Made by a program: the position numbers and the translations under genes. From the NCBI GenBank assembly GCA_963825625.1, contig CAWGUF010000023.1, forward strand, positions 310,001 through 374,000: a stretch of DNA of 64,000 bases, in the 5' to 3' direction. The notes beneath the pieces were generated by a model. That model was not told where the DNA came from. It made no database searches and worked only from the letters and a program-made list of their open reading frames with translations. Of the stretch, positions 46,434-56,586 are shown piece after piece (position 1 is the stretch's first letter; each line of letters begins with the position of its first letter). This stretch comes from CAMDPA01 sp963825625 (lineage in GTDB: Bacteria > Pseudomonadota > Alphaproteobacteria > Rhizobiales > Hyphomicrobiaceae).

Positions 46434-48669
46434 TTTCCCGGCGCTGTATCCGATGCCCCGCATCGTGCATGCGACCGTGTTCGCCGTGTTCGCAGCGCTG
46501 CTGATATTGCCGCAGCCGGGGCATGCCAGCGCACCCGACGACGATCGCGGCGGCCAGATGAGGGCCGTCACCGATGACGGCGTCGTTCAGTTTCCGGTCT
46601 TGAAGACTGACATCCGTGCCGACATCTCCGGCGCCATCGCAACCGTCACTGTCGATCAGACTTTCGCAAATCCAACGAGCACACCGCTCAATGCCACCTA
46701 CCTGTTCCCGCTTAACAGGTCCGCTGCGGTCCACGCCATGGAGATGCGCGTCGGCGACGAAGTGATTTCAGCCATGATCCAGCGACGCGAAGAGGCGCGG
46801 CGAACATTCAATGAGGCCAAGTCGGCCGGCAAGGCCGCTGCTCTGCTGGAACAACACCGGCCCAACATGTTCACGCAGAGTGTAGCCAATCTGATGCCGG
46901 GGCAACCGGTCAAGGTGACTTTGAAATACGTACAAGCCGTGCCGCGCGTCGATGGTGCGTATCGCCTGGTACTGCCGTTGGTGGTCGGCCCCCGCTACAT
47001 TCCGAACGATACGCCCATGCGACTTGTCCGTAATGAGACAGAGCCGAAGGATGCCGCCGGCTCCGTTGCGAAAGATACGCCCGCAGGCGTGGGACCCCAG
47101 GGCGTGGCCAGCGGCCAGTGGTCACTTGGTCCGGTGCCGGACTACCCCAAAGTTGCCGGCCTGACGATTCCTAAACTGATCGATGCGGATCGCGTCAGCA
47201 TCCGCGTCGACGTGCGGGCGGGGATACCGATCGCAAGCATTCTCAGCAGCACGCACGCCATCGCTGCCGAAGGCGAAGACGCGCAAAGAACAGTCACGCT
47301 CGCGCCTGACCGCACGATCGACAACCGGGACTTCATACTCGACTACCGTCTTGGCGGCGACGGCGTCGCGACCAGTGTGTTGACGCATCGCGACGCAACG
47401 GGTGGCTACCTCTCTGTCATGCTCGAGCCGCCCGCGGATGTCAGCCCAGATCAGGTGACGCCGCGCGAGATCGTCTTTGTACTCGATACATCAGGGTCGA
47501 TGGGCGGTGCACCGATTGCCGCCAGCAAGGCCTTCATGCGGCAGGCATTGGCGGCCCTCACGCCCAACGACTATTTTCGCATCATCCGGTTCGCCAACAA
47601 CGCAAGCGAGTTCACACACGCCCCCGTGCGGGCGACGCCGGGGAACGTGGAGCAAGGCCGCAGATACGTCGACAGCCTGGCTGCGAGTGGCGGGACGGAA
47701 GTCATCCCCGCGTTGAGCCAGGCGTTCGGGATGGCCCAAACGGCCGGAACGAAGCGCATGATCGTGTTCCTTTCCGACGGGTACGTCGGCAACGAACAGG
47801 AAATCCTCCGCATGGTAGCAGGCAACATAGGCCGGACGCGGACCTATGTTCTCGGCGTCGGCACGGCCGTCAACCGCTACCTGCTGGCGGAGATGGCGCA
47901 TCAGGGTCGCGGCTTCATGCGGATCATCGACCCCACGGAAAAGGTGGAAGATGCGGCGGCTCAGTTCGCGAGCAGACTATCCACGACCGTCATGACCGAC
48001 CTTTCGATCGACTGGGGAGCACTGAAAGTATCTGACGTCGCGCCCGTGGCACTGCCGGATCTTTTCCAGGGCGACAGCCTACGCATATATGGCCGCTTCG
48101 TAGGATCCGGCACCCACCGCATCAATATCAAAGGCAAGATCAATGGGCGGGATGCCGTGATGCCCGTCGACGTGCAGCTGCCTGGCGGTGCCACGGGAGA
48201 GGAGACACGCGCCATCCCGCTGACCTGGGCGCGCGCGACGATTGCCGATGAAATGCGCCAGCTGATGCGGCCTTCTGCCCTCCGGTCGTCCGGCCGCAGC
48301 GATGAAGCCATCAGGGAACGCATTACCACCCTTGGCCTCACCCATGCCCTCGTTACACAGTGGACCTCGTTCGTCGCGGTCTCGCGCAGGATCGTCAATC
48401 AAGATCCATCGTCGGCGCGGGATTCGGATGTTCCACTGCCGATGGTGAAAGGCATCGGGCCCGAAGCCTATGGCAAGTCTACAATCCAGGCCTCACGAGA
48501 TGCAGGCAGGCGTTTCGTCCAGGTCAACGGGCTCAACCCTGGCCAATCGCTGCAAGCCATCGGCGGCACCTTTGCCGGCGGGGCAACGCCGGAGCCTGAG
48601 CACCTGATCGGCCTGATGGTGATGATCCTCGGGCTGGCTGCCGGGTTCATCCGCAGGCGCAGCTCGTAA
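46420..48669 (+). CDS. VIT/vWA surface protein with PEP-CTERM-like sorting tail
   Basis: A 749-residue exported protein. A signal peptide (hydrophobic residues 17-36, ending near GHASA) is followed by a vault/inter-alpha-trypsin (VIT) domain (TVDQTFANPTSTPLNATYLFPL, EEARRTFNEAKSAGKAAALLEQ). A von Willebrand A domain has the MIDAS motif DTSGS at 356-360, with SGGTEVIPAL and FLSDGYVGNE. The last 27 residues have TPEPEH, a hydrophobic helix and IRRRSS, a PEP-CTERM-type tail for exosortase cleavage. Overlap with the exosortase gene makes this its probable substrate. It likely mediates adhesion or binding at the cell envelope. Confidence 0.87.
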   Translation: MPTIDFPALYPMPRIVHATVFAVFAALLILPQPGHASAPDDDRGGQMRAVTDDGVVQFPVLKTDIRADISGAIATVTVDQTFANPTSTPLNATYLFPLNRSAAVHAMEMRVGDEVISAMIQRREEARRTFNEAKSAGKAAALLEQHRPNMFTQSVANLMPGQPVKVTLKYVQAVPRVDGAYRLVLPLVVGPRYIPNDTPMRLVRNETEPKDAAGSVAKDTPAGVGPQGVASGQWSLGPVPDYPKVAGLTIPKLIDADRVSIRVDVRAGIPIASILSSTHAIAAEGEDAQRTVTLAPDRTIDNRDFILDYRLGGDGVATSVLTHRDATGGYLSVMLEPPADVSPDQVTPREIVFVLDTSGSMGGAPIAASKAFMRQALAALTPNDYFRIIRFANNASEFTHAPVRATPGNVEQGRRYVDSLAASGGTEVIPALSQAFGMAQTAGTKRMIVFLSDGYVGNEQEILRMVAGNIGRTRTYVLGVGTAVNRYLLAEMAHQGRGFMRIIDPTEKVEDAAAQFASRLSTTVMTDLSIDWGALKVSDVAPVALPDLFQGDSLRIYGRFVGSGTHRINIKGKINGRDAVMPVDVQLPGGATGEETRAIPLTWARATIADEMRQLMRPSALRSSGRSDEAIRERITTLGLTHALVTQWTSFVAVSRRIVNQDPSSARDSDVPLPMVKGIGPEAYGKSTIQASRDAGRRFVQVNGLNPGQSLQAIGGTFAGGATPEPEHLIGLMVMILGLAAGFIRRRSS

Positions 48670-48818
48670 CCAAGCGGCTCCAATTCCAACCTTTTCTCGC
48701 CCGCGGCCCGCCATGGTCGCGGGCGATGCTTCGCGCACCGCGCAGGGGCGGTCAACCTGCCATTGGCTTGCCTTGGGAAATCGCATAATGGAGCCAGAGG
48801 ACACCTGACGAGGGAACG

Positions 48819-49535
48819 ATGGCGCGAACCATTCTGGTGGTCGACGACGACCCGCACATCAGAGAGGTCGTCTGCTTCGCGCTGGAGCAGGGCGGCGTTG
48901 AGACCGTGATCGCGCGCGATGGGCGGGAGGCGCTGGAGAGGTTCCATGCGGCGACTTTCGATCTGGTGATCCTCGACGTCGGTCTGCCTGAGGTCGATGG
49001 CCTGGAAGTCTGTCGCGCGATCCGACGAAGCGCCGACACGCCGATCCTGTTTCTTTCGGCCCGCGACGAGGAGGTCGACCGTATCCTGGGCCTGGAGCTC
49101 GGTGGCGACGATTATGTCGTCAAACCGTTCAGTCCGCGTGAGCTCGTCGCTCGCGTCAAGGCCATCCTCAAGCGGTGGGACGCACGCGCGAACGATGCGA
49201 CACGGCCCAACCCGGAGCTCGCTGGCGGACAAGCCGTTCTGGCGCATGGCCTCTTGCAACTGGATCGCGACCGCCACGAAGCGCGTTTCGATGGACGCCT
49301 GGTCGCCTTGACGGCAACCGAGTTCGCAATCCTCGAAGCCTTCCTGGCACATCCGCATCATGTTCGCGACCGCGCCGGCCTGGTGGCTGCCGCCTACGAT
49401 GACAACATCCACGTGAGCGACCGGACCGTGGACAGCCACATTCGCCACATCCGCAACAAGCTACTCAACGCCGGTTGCAAGACCGCGATCGAGACGGTGC
49501 ACGGCGTCGGCTACAAGCTGGGCCTATGCCAATGA
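48819..49535 (+). CDS. Response regulator of the exosortase cassette (OmpR type)
   Basis: A 238-residue response regulator. The receiver has VVDDDPHIREVV, phospho-acceptor Asp53 (ILDVGLPEVDGLEVC) and KPFSPRELVARV; the winged helix contains LTATEFAILEAFLAHP and RTVDSHIRHIRNKL. It resembles the regulator of the 'proteobacterial dedicated sortase system'. It follows the VIT/vWA gene by about 150 bases, and its stop overlaps the kinase start (ATGA). It probably controls the surface-protein genes. Confidence 0.88.
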   Translation: MARTILVVDDDPHIREVVCFALEQGGVETVIARDGREALERFHAATFDLVILDVGLPEVDGLEVCRAIRRSADTPILFLSARDEEVDRILGLELGGDDYVVKPFSPRELVARVKAILKRWDARANDATRPNPELAGGQAVLAHGLLQLDRDRHEARFDGRLVALTATEFAILEAFLAHPHHVRDRAGLVAAAYDDNIHVSDRTVDSHIRHIRNKLLNAGCKTAIETVHGVGYKLGLCQ

Positions 49536-51172
49536 GTCAGCAATCCGTCCATGTGCGGCCCGCCCATGTGCGGCGCAAGTACCGCCCCAGTGTACGTGCA
49601 GTCCTGCTGCTGCTGAACCTGGCCGTGCTTGCCCTGCCGCTGGCCGGCTTCATGTTCATGCGCATCTACGAGAACCAACTGGTGCGCGAGACGGAGAGCG
49701 AGCTGATTGCGCAGTCCGCCATCGTCGCGGCAATGATCAAGCGCGCGGTGGAAAAGGACATGCCGGATGCGAGCCAATACGGCCGCGCGGTGGAGCATGC
49801 GCCTGGTGCAGGACGTGACGAGCGCTTCACGCCGGTATTTCCCATCATCGACCTGGCGCGCGACGAGCTGCTGCCGCCGCGGCCCGAGGGGGAAGCGGCT
49901 GATGTGCCGCCAAACAACATCATGCAGGCCATAGGCCAGGACGTCGCCACGACGTTTCATGCCGCGCAGATGGTGACACTGGCCGGCCTTCGCATCCTGG
50001 ACCATAACGGCGTCGTCATCGGGGGACGAGGAGACGCAGGACTGTCGTTTGCCGCATTGCCGGAGATACAAATGGCGATGACAGGCCGCTATGCCGGCGT
50101 CATTCGCAGGCGCGAGTCAGACACGCTGCAACCCGCCATTACATCGATCAGCCGAAGCGCGCAGGTCAGAGTATTTGCGGCCTATCCCGTCGTTGCGTCC
50201 GGTCGACTGCACGGCATCGCCTACATGTCCCGTACGCCCGAGAACATCTGGCGCAGGCTGTATCATGCGCGCGAGCGCCTGCTGCTGGCAGGGCTTGTCC
50301 TGGTCGCAATAGCCGCCGCCCTCGCCATCGTCGCCTCGCGCACCATCTTCGGACCTGTCGACGCGCTGATCCGGCAGTCCGACCAGCTGGCCGCCGGTCG
50401 CATCGACGCGCTGCAACCGCTACGACACGCCGGCACGCGCGAAATCGCCAGGCTCGCCGACAGCTTCGCCGACATGGCTCTGGCGCTGCAACGGCGGTCG
50501 AGCTTCATTCGTCAGTTTGCTGCTCATGTCGGCCATGAGTTCAAGACGCCGCTGACCTCCATCAAGGGAGCTGCCGAATTGCTGGGGGAGCATCAGGCGA
50601 CGATGTCGGAGGACCAGCGGGCCGCATTCGTCCGCAACATCAATGATGATGCGGACCGCCTGCGGCGCCTCGTGGAAAGGCTCAATCAGCTCGCCCGGGC
50701 AAAATCCGCCACGCACCTCGATGCCCCTGTCGACGTTTCGGAAGTCTTGGAGCAGATTGCCCTGCGGGAGAGCGACGCAAGTCTCGCACTGAGCGTGGAC
50801 GGGCTGCGAGGCTGCCTGGTTCACCTCGCAGAGGAAGGACTGGAGGCGATCGTTGCAAACCTGAAATCCAACGCCGTACAGGCCGGCTCCTCGCAATTGA
50901 AAATCAGCGTCTCCTGCGACAACGACATCGTGCGGATCGTTTTCGCTGATAACGGCACAGGCATTGCCGCGGAAAATCGCGACCGGATTTTCGAGCCATT
51001 CTTCACGACGCGACGAGAGCAAGGTGGAAGCGGACTGGGCTTGCGCATCATCCGCTCCCTCATCGAGCCGCACGGCGGCAACATGTCGCTGGCAGACAGT
51101 GATTGCGGCACCACATTTATCGTCGCGTTACCGCGGGCGGCGGCAGATGGTGGCGTTTGGGCTCGACCTTGA
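49532..51172 (+). CDS. Membrane histidine kinase of the exosortase cassette
   Basis: A 546-residue sensor kinase. There is an N-terminal membrane helix (AVLLLLNLAVLALPLAGFMF), a periplasmic sensor domain of about 200 residues containing an AQVRVFAAYPVV segment, a second helix (LLLAGLVLVAIAAALAIVAS), HAMP, HisKA (FAAHVGHEFKTPLTSIKGAAELL) and HATPase (NLKSNAVQAGS, FADNGTGIAAENRDRIFEPFFTT). The sequence resembles the dedicated-sortase-system kinases. ATG 49532 overlaps the regulator stop; an ATG two codons upstream is possible. The ligand is unknown, perhaps the envelope state of the VIT/vWA protein. Confidence 0.88.
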   Translation: MSQQSVHVRPAHVRRKYRPSVRAVLLLLNLAVLALPLAGFMFMRIYENQLVRETESELIAQSAIVAAMIKRAVEKDMPDASQYGRAVEHAPGAGRDERFTPVFPIIDLARDELLPPRPEGEAADVPPNNIMQAIGQDVATTFHAAQMVTLAGLRILDHNGVVIGGRGDAGLSFAALPEIQMAMTGRYAGVIRRRESDTLQPAITSISRSAQVRVFAAYPVVASGRLHGIAYMSRTPENIWRRLYHARERLLLAGLVLVAIAAALAIVASRTIFGPVDALIRQSDQLAAGRIDALQPLRHAGTREIARLADSFADMALALQRRSSFIRQFAAHVGHEFKTPLTSIKGAAELLGEHQATMSEDQRAAFVRNINDDADRLRRLVERLNQLARAKSATHLDAPVDVSEVLEQIALRESDASLALSVDGLRGCLVHLAEEGLEAIVANLKSNAVQAGSSQLKISVSCDNDIVRIVFADNGTGIAAENRDRIFEPFFTTRREQGGSGLGLRIIRSLIEPHGGNMSLADSDCGTTFIVALPRAAADGGVWARP

Positions 51173-51215
51173 CTTTGCCGCTGCAGCATAAACCGAAGAC
51201 GGCGAAGGAAAAGCC

Positions 51216-51863
51216 ATGACCTCAGCCTCACGCAGACCGTCGGCGCTCATCGCCGGCTATCGCCGGTTCCGGCAGGAACGCTTCGCGCAGGAAGCCGAGC
51301 GGTACCGGTCCCTGGCGCAGGAGCAGCGCCCAAGGACGATGGTAATCGGCTGCGCTGACAGCCGCGTCGACCCGGCTACAATTTTCTCGGCGGCACCGGG
51401 CGAATTGTTCATCGTGCGCAACGTGGCTGCGCTCGTGCCACCTTGTGAGGACGGCGGAACCTATCATGGCACATCGGCGGCGCTGGAATTCGCTGTAACC
51501 GCTTTGGCCGTCGAGCGCATCGTGATTCTGGGACATGGCATGTGCGGAGGGGTCGCAGCGGCGCTATCATCGACCAACAGACCTGCCGGCCGCTTCATCC
51601 AACCGTGGGTGGACATCCTGGCGCCGATCCGCGACGACCTTCTGGCCCGCAACGAACCCAGTGGCGAGGCCGACCGGCAAAAAGCGCTTGAGCGTCTCGC
51701 TATTCAGCATTCCATTTCCAATCTCACGACATTTCCGTTCATTCGCGACGCGGTCGAAAACGAACGGCTCCAATTGCACGGAGCCTGGTTCTCCATCGCG
51801 GAGGGCGAGTTGCATTGGCTCGACCCGCACACGAAGTCGTTCGAAGTCGTGTCCGAAGCCTGA
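51216..51863 (+). CDS. Beta-class carbonic anhydrase
   Basis: A 215-residue zinc enzyme interconverting carbon dioxide and bicarbonate. Zinc ligands are Cys46 (CADSR, with the Asp48/Arg50 dyad), His107 and Cys110 (LGHGMCGGV). Length and motif spacing are normal for the bacterial beta class, and there is no signal peptide. It follows the exosortase-cassette kinase by about 45 bases in the same direction and may be co-transcribed, though a functional link is not evident. Confidence 0.93.
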   Translation: MTSASRRPSALIAGYRRFRQERFAQEAERYRSLAQEQRPRTMVIGCADSRVDPATIFSAAPGELFIVRNVAALVPPCEDGGTYHGTSAALEFAVTALAVERIVILGHGMCGGVAAALSSTNRPAGRFIQPWVDILAPIRDDLLARNEPSGEADRQKALERLAIQHSISNLTTFPFIRDAVENERLQLHGAWFSIAEGELHWLDPHTKSFEVVSEA

Positions 51864-51895
51864 GGGCGCACAGCCGGGCCTGCCAGGGGCTCCTG

Positions 51896-53819
51896 TCAGG
51901 CGGCTGAGGATGTGCGCCGTCTGCGCAGCGCGTACTCCTGGGCCACCAGGATCGAGCCGAGAATCGCACCAGCGACGTCCAGCACGGCCGCGCCGGGGAA
52001 TGCGTTTGCGGGGATGAATAACGATAGCCCAGCGGCGACGAACAACAGGCTCTTGATGGCCCCGAGCGGCGCGAACAGATAGCGCATGAAGCCTGCAGAG
52101 GTCAGCCAGACACCGGCAAATGCCGTCACGGCAGCAAGGACAATCTCGACAGGGGCGCCCTGCATCAACAGGCTCGGCGAGGCCACGAACAGGAACGGTA
52201 TGAAAAACGCGGTCCAACCGAGCCGCGTTGCCGCCCAGCCGGTCGCCATCGGCGGCGCATTGGCGAGGTTGGCAGCTGCGAATGCGGCCAGTGCGACCGG
52301 CGGCGTGATCATCGACAAACAACCGAAATAGAGCACGAACAGGTGCGCGCCCATCGGCGATACGCCCAGCTTCACGAGTGACGGCGCGGCGAGCGCGGCA
52401 AGCAGCAGATAGATGCCCGTCGTCGGCATACCCATGCCGAGCACGATGCAGATGACCGCGGTGACGACAAGCAGGCCAAGGAGGCTGCCTTCGCCGATCT
52501 GCAGCAGTACGAACGTCAGGGCAAATCCTAAACCGGAACCATCGAGAACGGCGATGATCATGCCAGCCATGGCTCCGATCATGATGAGATCGGCAGAGCC
52601 GCGGCCGGCATCGATCAAGGCATTCAATGTCGCCCTGGCACTGATCCGCTGACCGCGGTACCCGAACAGAACGCTGAGCACGATGATCGAGAGCGTTGCG
52701 GCAAGCGCTGCCTCCTCGGCAGTGCGATTGAAGTTGAAAAGAAGCACGATCAGGAGCGCGAACGGCAGCAGAAAATGCCAGCCCTCCCGCATCACACGGC
52801 CGATCGGCGGGATCTTGTCCTCCGGAACCGGCGGAATATTGTTGCGCGCGGCCTCGATGTCGATCTGCACGAAAACGGCCACATAGTAGAGCACGGCTGG
52901 CAGCAGCGCCGCGATGACGACATCGCGATAAGGAACCTCCAGAAACTCCGCCATCAGGAACGCCGCAGCCCCCATCACCGGCGGCATGAACTGGCCTCCG
53001 GTGGAGGCAACGGCCTCAATGGCACCGGCGACGCGCGGCTGGAAACCGGCCTCCTTCATCATCGGGATCGTAATCACCCCGGTCGAGACGACATTGGAGA
53101 CCGCGCTGCCGGAGATCGATCCGAACAAGGATGATGCCACCACGGCGATCTTGGCGGAACCGCCGCGGGAGCGCCCCATCAGTGCGGATGCGATTTCCGT
53201 GAACCAGGTGGAGCCGCCGGTCGCAGTCAAGAGCTGCCCCATCAGGACGAACAGAACGACGACCTTGACCACGACCGTCATAGAGATGCCGAGGATCGCC
53301 ACGTTGTCGACCGCCAGGAACGACAGCATGTCAGCGACATCCTTCGATCGCCCCTGGAACTGACCGGGAATGAGATGCCCAAGCACCCCATAGGCGAGAA
53401 ACGCCAGCACGATTATCAGCAACGCGTGGCCTGCTGACCGCCGCAACGCCTCCAGCGCAAGCGGCACGATGACAATGCCTGCGAACAGCGTCTCCGACTG
53501 CCGGTAGAACATTTCCTGCGACAACGAAGGGTAGACCCAGGCCAGCCATGCGCAGGTCGCGAACCCGACGACGGCGGCAAGCGATGTCGTACCACGGCGC
53601 GGGGCCTGCCGCCGCCTTGCGGGCGCGCATGGTGAGGAAGACGATGGCAATGCCACAACCCAGCGCGAGTGCGAGCGCCTGCTCCTTGAAGATGACGATG
53701 CCCAGCCTGATCGGCACGTCGCCGGCAAGAGCGAGAGAAATCAGCGTAATGAGCAGCCCTAGTGCCGAGACCGTCACTGCGTTCCAGCCGGGCTTCTGCT
53801 GCAATGTATCTGCGCTCAT
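51896..53819 (-). CDS. TRAP transporter fused permease, TAXI type (one frame break)
   Basis: A fused small-plus-large TRAP permease of about 640 residues importing an organic acid with sodium or protons. The N-terminal frame opens MSADTLQQKPGWNAVTVSALGLLITLISLALAGDVPIRLG. Near 53590 a shift joins the main frame (VVGFATCAWLAWVYPSLSQEMF), with SSLFGSISGSAVSNVVSTGVITIPMMKEAGF, ASTGGQFMPPVMGAAAFLMAEF and VLGMGMPTTGIYLLLAALAAPSLV, the TRAP 4TM/12TM signatures. It is divergent from the TAXI solute-binding protein gene and probably forms the transporter with it. It is convergent with the carbonic anhydrase gene. Confidence 0.87.
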
Positions 53820-53940
53820 GCGTACTCCGGATTGCGGCAATGCCGGAGGTCGCCGAGCGGCCCCCTTCCCATGTGGCGAACGCCGATGCTACCAGTAACA
53901 GAGCCGTATAGGTCAAGCAGCAACGGGAGGAGAATACAGA

Positions 53941-54895
53941 ATGATCAGACTCGATTGCGGTATCGTCTGTGGCGATTGTCACGGCGAGCTTCGGCGCTTC
54001 GGCCCAGACAGTCGGTATCGGCTCGACCCGCACCGGCGCCCAGGCAGCGATCTCGGCGGCCATCGCAAAGGTCACCTCCACGCACAGCGGCATCCAGATG
54101 CGCACGCAGGCCTATGCCGGTGCCCAGCAGTCCGTGCCGGTGGTGAATGCCGGCAAGCTGGAATTCGGGACTGCCAACATCGTGCAGCTCACGCTGTCGG
54201 TGAAGGGCGGCAACGACCTTTCCAAACAACCTCATCCGAACCTGAGACTCGCCGCGACGCTGATGCCGTTCCGGAATTCGCTGCTGGTGAAGGATACCAG
54301 CGCGATCAAGAACATCTCCGACATGAAGGGGCGGCGGTTCAACAGCGGTTTCAATCCCCAGCCTTTGGCCCGCCTGATCATGGAGGCCTATCTGGCAAAC
54401 GGCGGCCTGAAGTGGAGCGATGTGCAGGCTATTCCGGCCAGCGGCTTCCAGGACAGCTGGAACCAGATGAAGGTCGGCAAGGTGGACGGCGTGACGATCG
54501 CGCTTGGAACGGCAATGGGCAAGGAGCTCGAGGCCGCGCTCGGCAAGATGCGATACATCAATATCGACGAAAGCCCCGCGCGCATGAAGGCGATGCAAAC
54601 CGTTTTGCCGGGCGCCTATGTCGCCACCGCGCAGCCGGACAAGGCGATACCCGGGCTCGCAGTACCGACCAAGGTGATGGTCTATGACTACACGTTGTGG
54701 GCCGGCAAGCATGTGGCCGACGATGTCGTCTACAAGGTCGTCAAGGCACTCTACGAGCATGCCGACGAGCTGAAGTCGGCGAGCCCGCACTGGCGGCTGT
54801 TCGACCGTAAGACAATGGGCAAGGATCTCGGCCTCGCCTATCATCCTGGTGCTGCCAAATACTGGAAAGAGGTCGGCATCTACCACAAAAAGTAG
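53941..54895 (+). CDS. TAXI-family TRAP solute-binding protein
   Basis: A periplasmic receptor of about 310 residues. The TAXI opening is TVGIGSTRTGAQAAISAAIAKVT, with AGKLEFGTANIVQLTLSV, LVKDTSAIKNISDMKGRRF and GKVDGVTIALGT later. The open frame starts at GTG 53969 with a very short leader. ATG 53941 lies in another frame, and a one-base shift near 53967 would give a normal signal peptide (MIRLDCGIV, then VAIVTASFGASA), so I place the start there. The last residues are GIYHKK. Its likely partner is the fused permease gene, divergent about 120 bases away. Confidence 0.83.
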
Positions 54896-55017
54896 ATGGA
54901 GCCGCAGTGAGTTGAGGCGGTGGCCGATGTGCACTGGTGCCGTGCCGTCGGCACTGCCTCGTCATGCGGGGCAGCATCGAGGCGGCGCCGCATTCGTGAG
55001 CACCAGGGAGAGCGACC

Positions 55018-56481
55018 GTGAGCCGAGGCGAGACCGCAGCCGCCAGCGCAAAATCTCAGGCATTTTCCTTCCTCGATCGTAACGCCGCCGCGGTGGCGTC
55101 AGTGTCCGACTGCCTGTTCTATTTCGGCGAGCTCGGGATGCAGGAGCATGAGAGTGCGGGACTGCTGATCGAGCTGTTGGAGGCTGACGGTTTCTCCGTG
55201 GAACGGGAGCTATCGGGATTTCCGACCGGCTTCTGCGCCACCTGGGGGAGCGGTGCGCCGGTGATTGCAGTTCACACCGAGTACGATGCCAATCCCGACA
55301 ATTCGCAGACCTCCGGCGCCTGCGAGAGCCAGGCTATCGTGCCCGGCGCCCCCGGCCACTGCGAGGGTCACAACTGCAACGCAGCGGTGATGGTGGCCGG
55401 AGCAATCGCTGCCAAGCGTGCATTGGAACAAGCCGGACTGGGCGGAACGCTGAAGGTGTTCGGCGCACCGGCCGAAGAGCAACTGGTCAGTCGCCCGTAT
55501 TTCGTGCGCGACGGTCACTTCTCCGGCGTGGACGCCGCGCTGCACGTCCATATCGACGGCGAATTGCGCACGCTTTACGGCCTCACGCACTATGCTGCCG
55601 TCTCCGCATATTTCACATTCCATGGCGAGACCTCGCATGCCTCGACAGCGCCGTGGAAGGCGCGCGATGCCCTCGATGCCGTGATATTGATGGATGTCGG
55701 GATGGCGCAGTTCAGGGAGCACATGCAGACCGACATGCGCGCGCAGCGCGTCATCACAAGCGGCGGGCATCAACCCAATACGATCCCGGCCGAGGCTATC
55801 GTGTGGTGGACGTTCCGCGGGCCAACGGCGGAAGCCGCAGGCCGCCTGTTCGAGCAGGGTCGCCGCATTGCCGACGGCGCAGCGCTGATGACCAACACGA
55901 CCGTTTCCGTCGAGGTCATGAGCGCGGTTTGGCCGGTGCGGACGAACCAGGGACTGGCAGAGGTGGTGCAACGCAACATCGAGCTGGTCGGGATGCCTGA
56001 ATGGTCGGAAGAGGAGGAGGCCTTTGCCCGCAAGCTGCAGAGCGCCGCGGACGTACCCGTTTCCGGTCTCAGCCATCGCATCACGCCGCTGAAGGGACCT
56101 GCCCCGCAGCGCTCGCCTTCCAACGACTGCGGCGATGTCTCCTGGGTGGTGCCGATGGGGCGCATCAGCTTCCCCGCGAATGTGCCAAACGTCCCCTACC
56201 ACCATTGGGCAGGCGGCGCTGCGCTCGCATCGAGCATTGCCCACAAGGGCACACTTGCCGGAGCCAAGACACTGGCGGCCACCCTGATCGACCTCGCTAC
56301 CTCTCCTTCCTCCATAGCCCGGGCGAAGGAAACGTTTACCGCCGAAATCGGGGATGTCCGCTACCGTCCTCTGCTGCCAGCCGATCAAAAGCCGCCGGTC
56401 GAGCTCAACCGGGCGCTGATGGAGAAATTCCGTCCCGCGATGCAGGCGCATTATCCGGCGGCCCGGCCGCGGTTCTCGTAG
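55018..56481 (+). CDS. M20-family amidohydrolase, AbgB-like
   Basis: A 487-residue metallo-amidohydrolase of the M20D/AbgB type, cleaving an N-acyl or peptide-like bond such as that in aminobenzoyl-glutamate. Motifs include FGELGMQEHES near the start, IAVHTEYDANPD, PGHCEGHNCNAAVMVAGAIAAKRALE, KVFGAPAEEQLVSRPYFV and HFHGETSHAS-like FTFHGETSHASTAPWKARDALDA. The start is GTG 55018; a GGGAGAG lies upstream. It stands behind the TAXI receptor, so the transporter may bring in its substrate. The substrate itself is not visible. Confidence 0.83.
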   Translation: MSRGETAAASAKSQAFSFLDRNAAAVASVSDCLFYFGELGMQEHESAGLLIELLEADGFSVERELSGFPTGFCATWGSGAPVIAVHTEYDANPDNSQTSGACESQAIVPGAPGHCEGHNCNAAVMVAGAIAAKRALEQAGLGGTLKVFGAPAEEQLVSRPYFVRDGHFSGVDAALHVHIDGELRTLYGLTHYAAVSAYFTFHGETSHASTAPWKARDALDAVILMDVGMAQFREHMQTDMRAQRVITSGGHQPNTIPAEAIVWWTFRGPTAEAAGRLFEQGRRIADGAALMTNTTVSVEVMSAVWPVRTNQGLAEVVQRNIELVGMPEWSEEEEAFARKLQSAADVPVSGLSHRITPLKGPAPQRSPSNDCGDVSWVVPMGRISFPANVPNVPYHHWAGGAALASSIAHKGTLAGAKTLAATLIDLATSPSSIARAKETFTAEIGDVRYRPLLPADQKPPVELNRALMEKFRPAMQAHYPAARPRFS

Positions 56482-56586
56482 GCAAGCCGGAGCTGCCCGC
56501 CAAAAGCGGGGCGTTGCGACTTGAACTGGACAACGCGCACGCTGTAACGTCCGAAACCACGTTTCACGAACTGGAAGGCGACAGCA

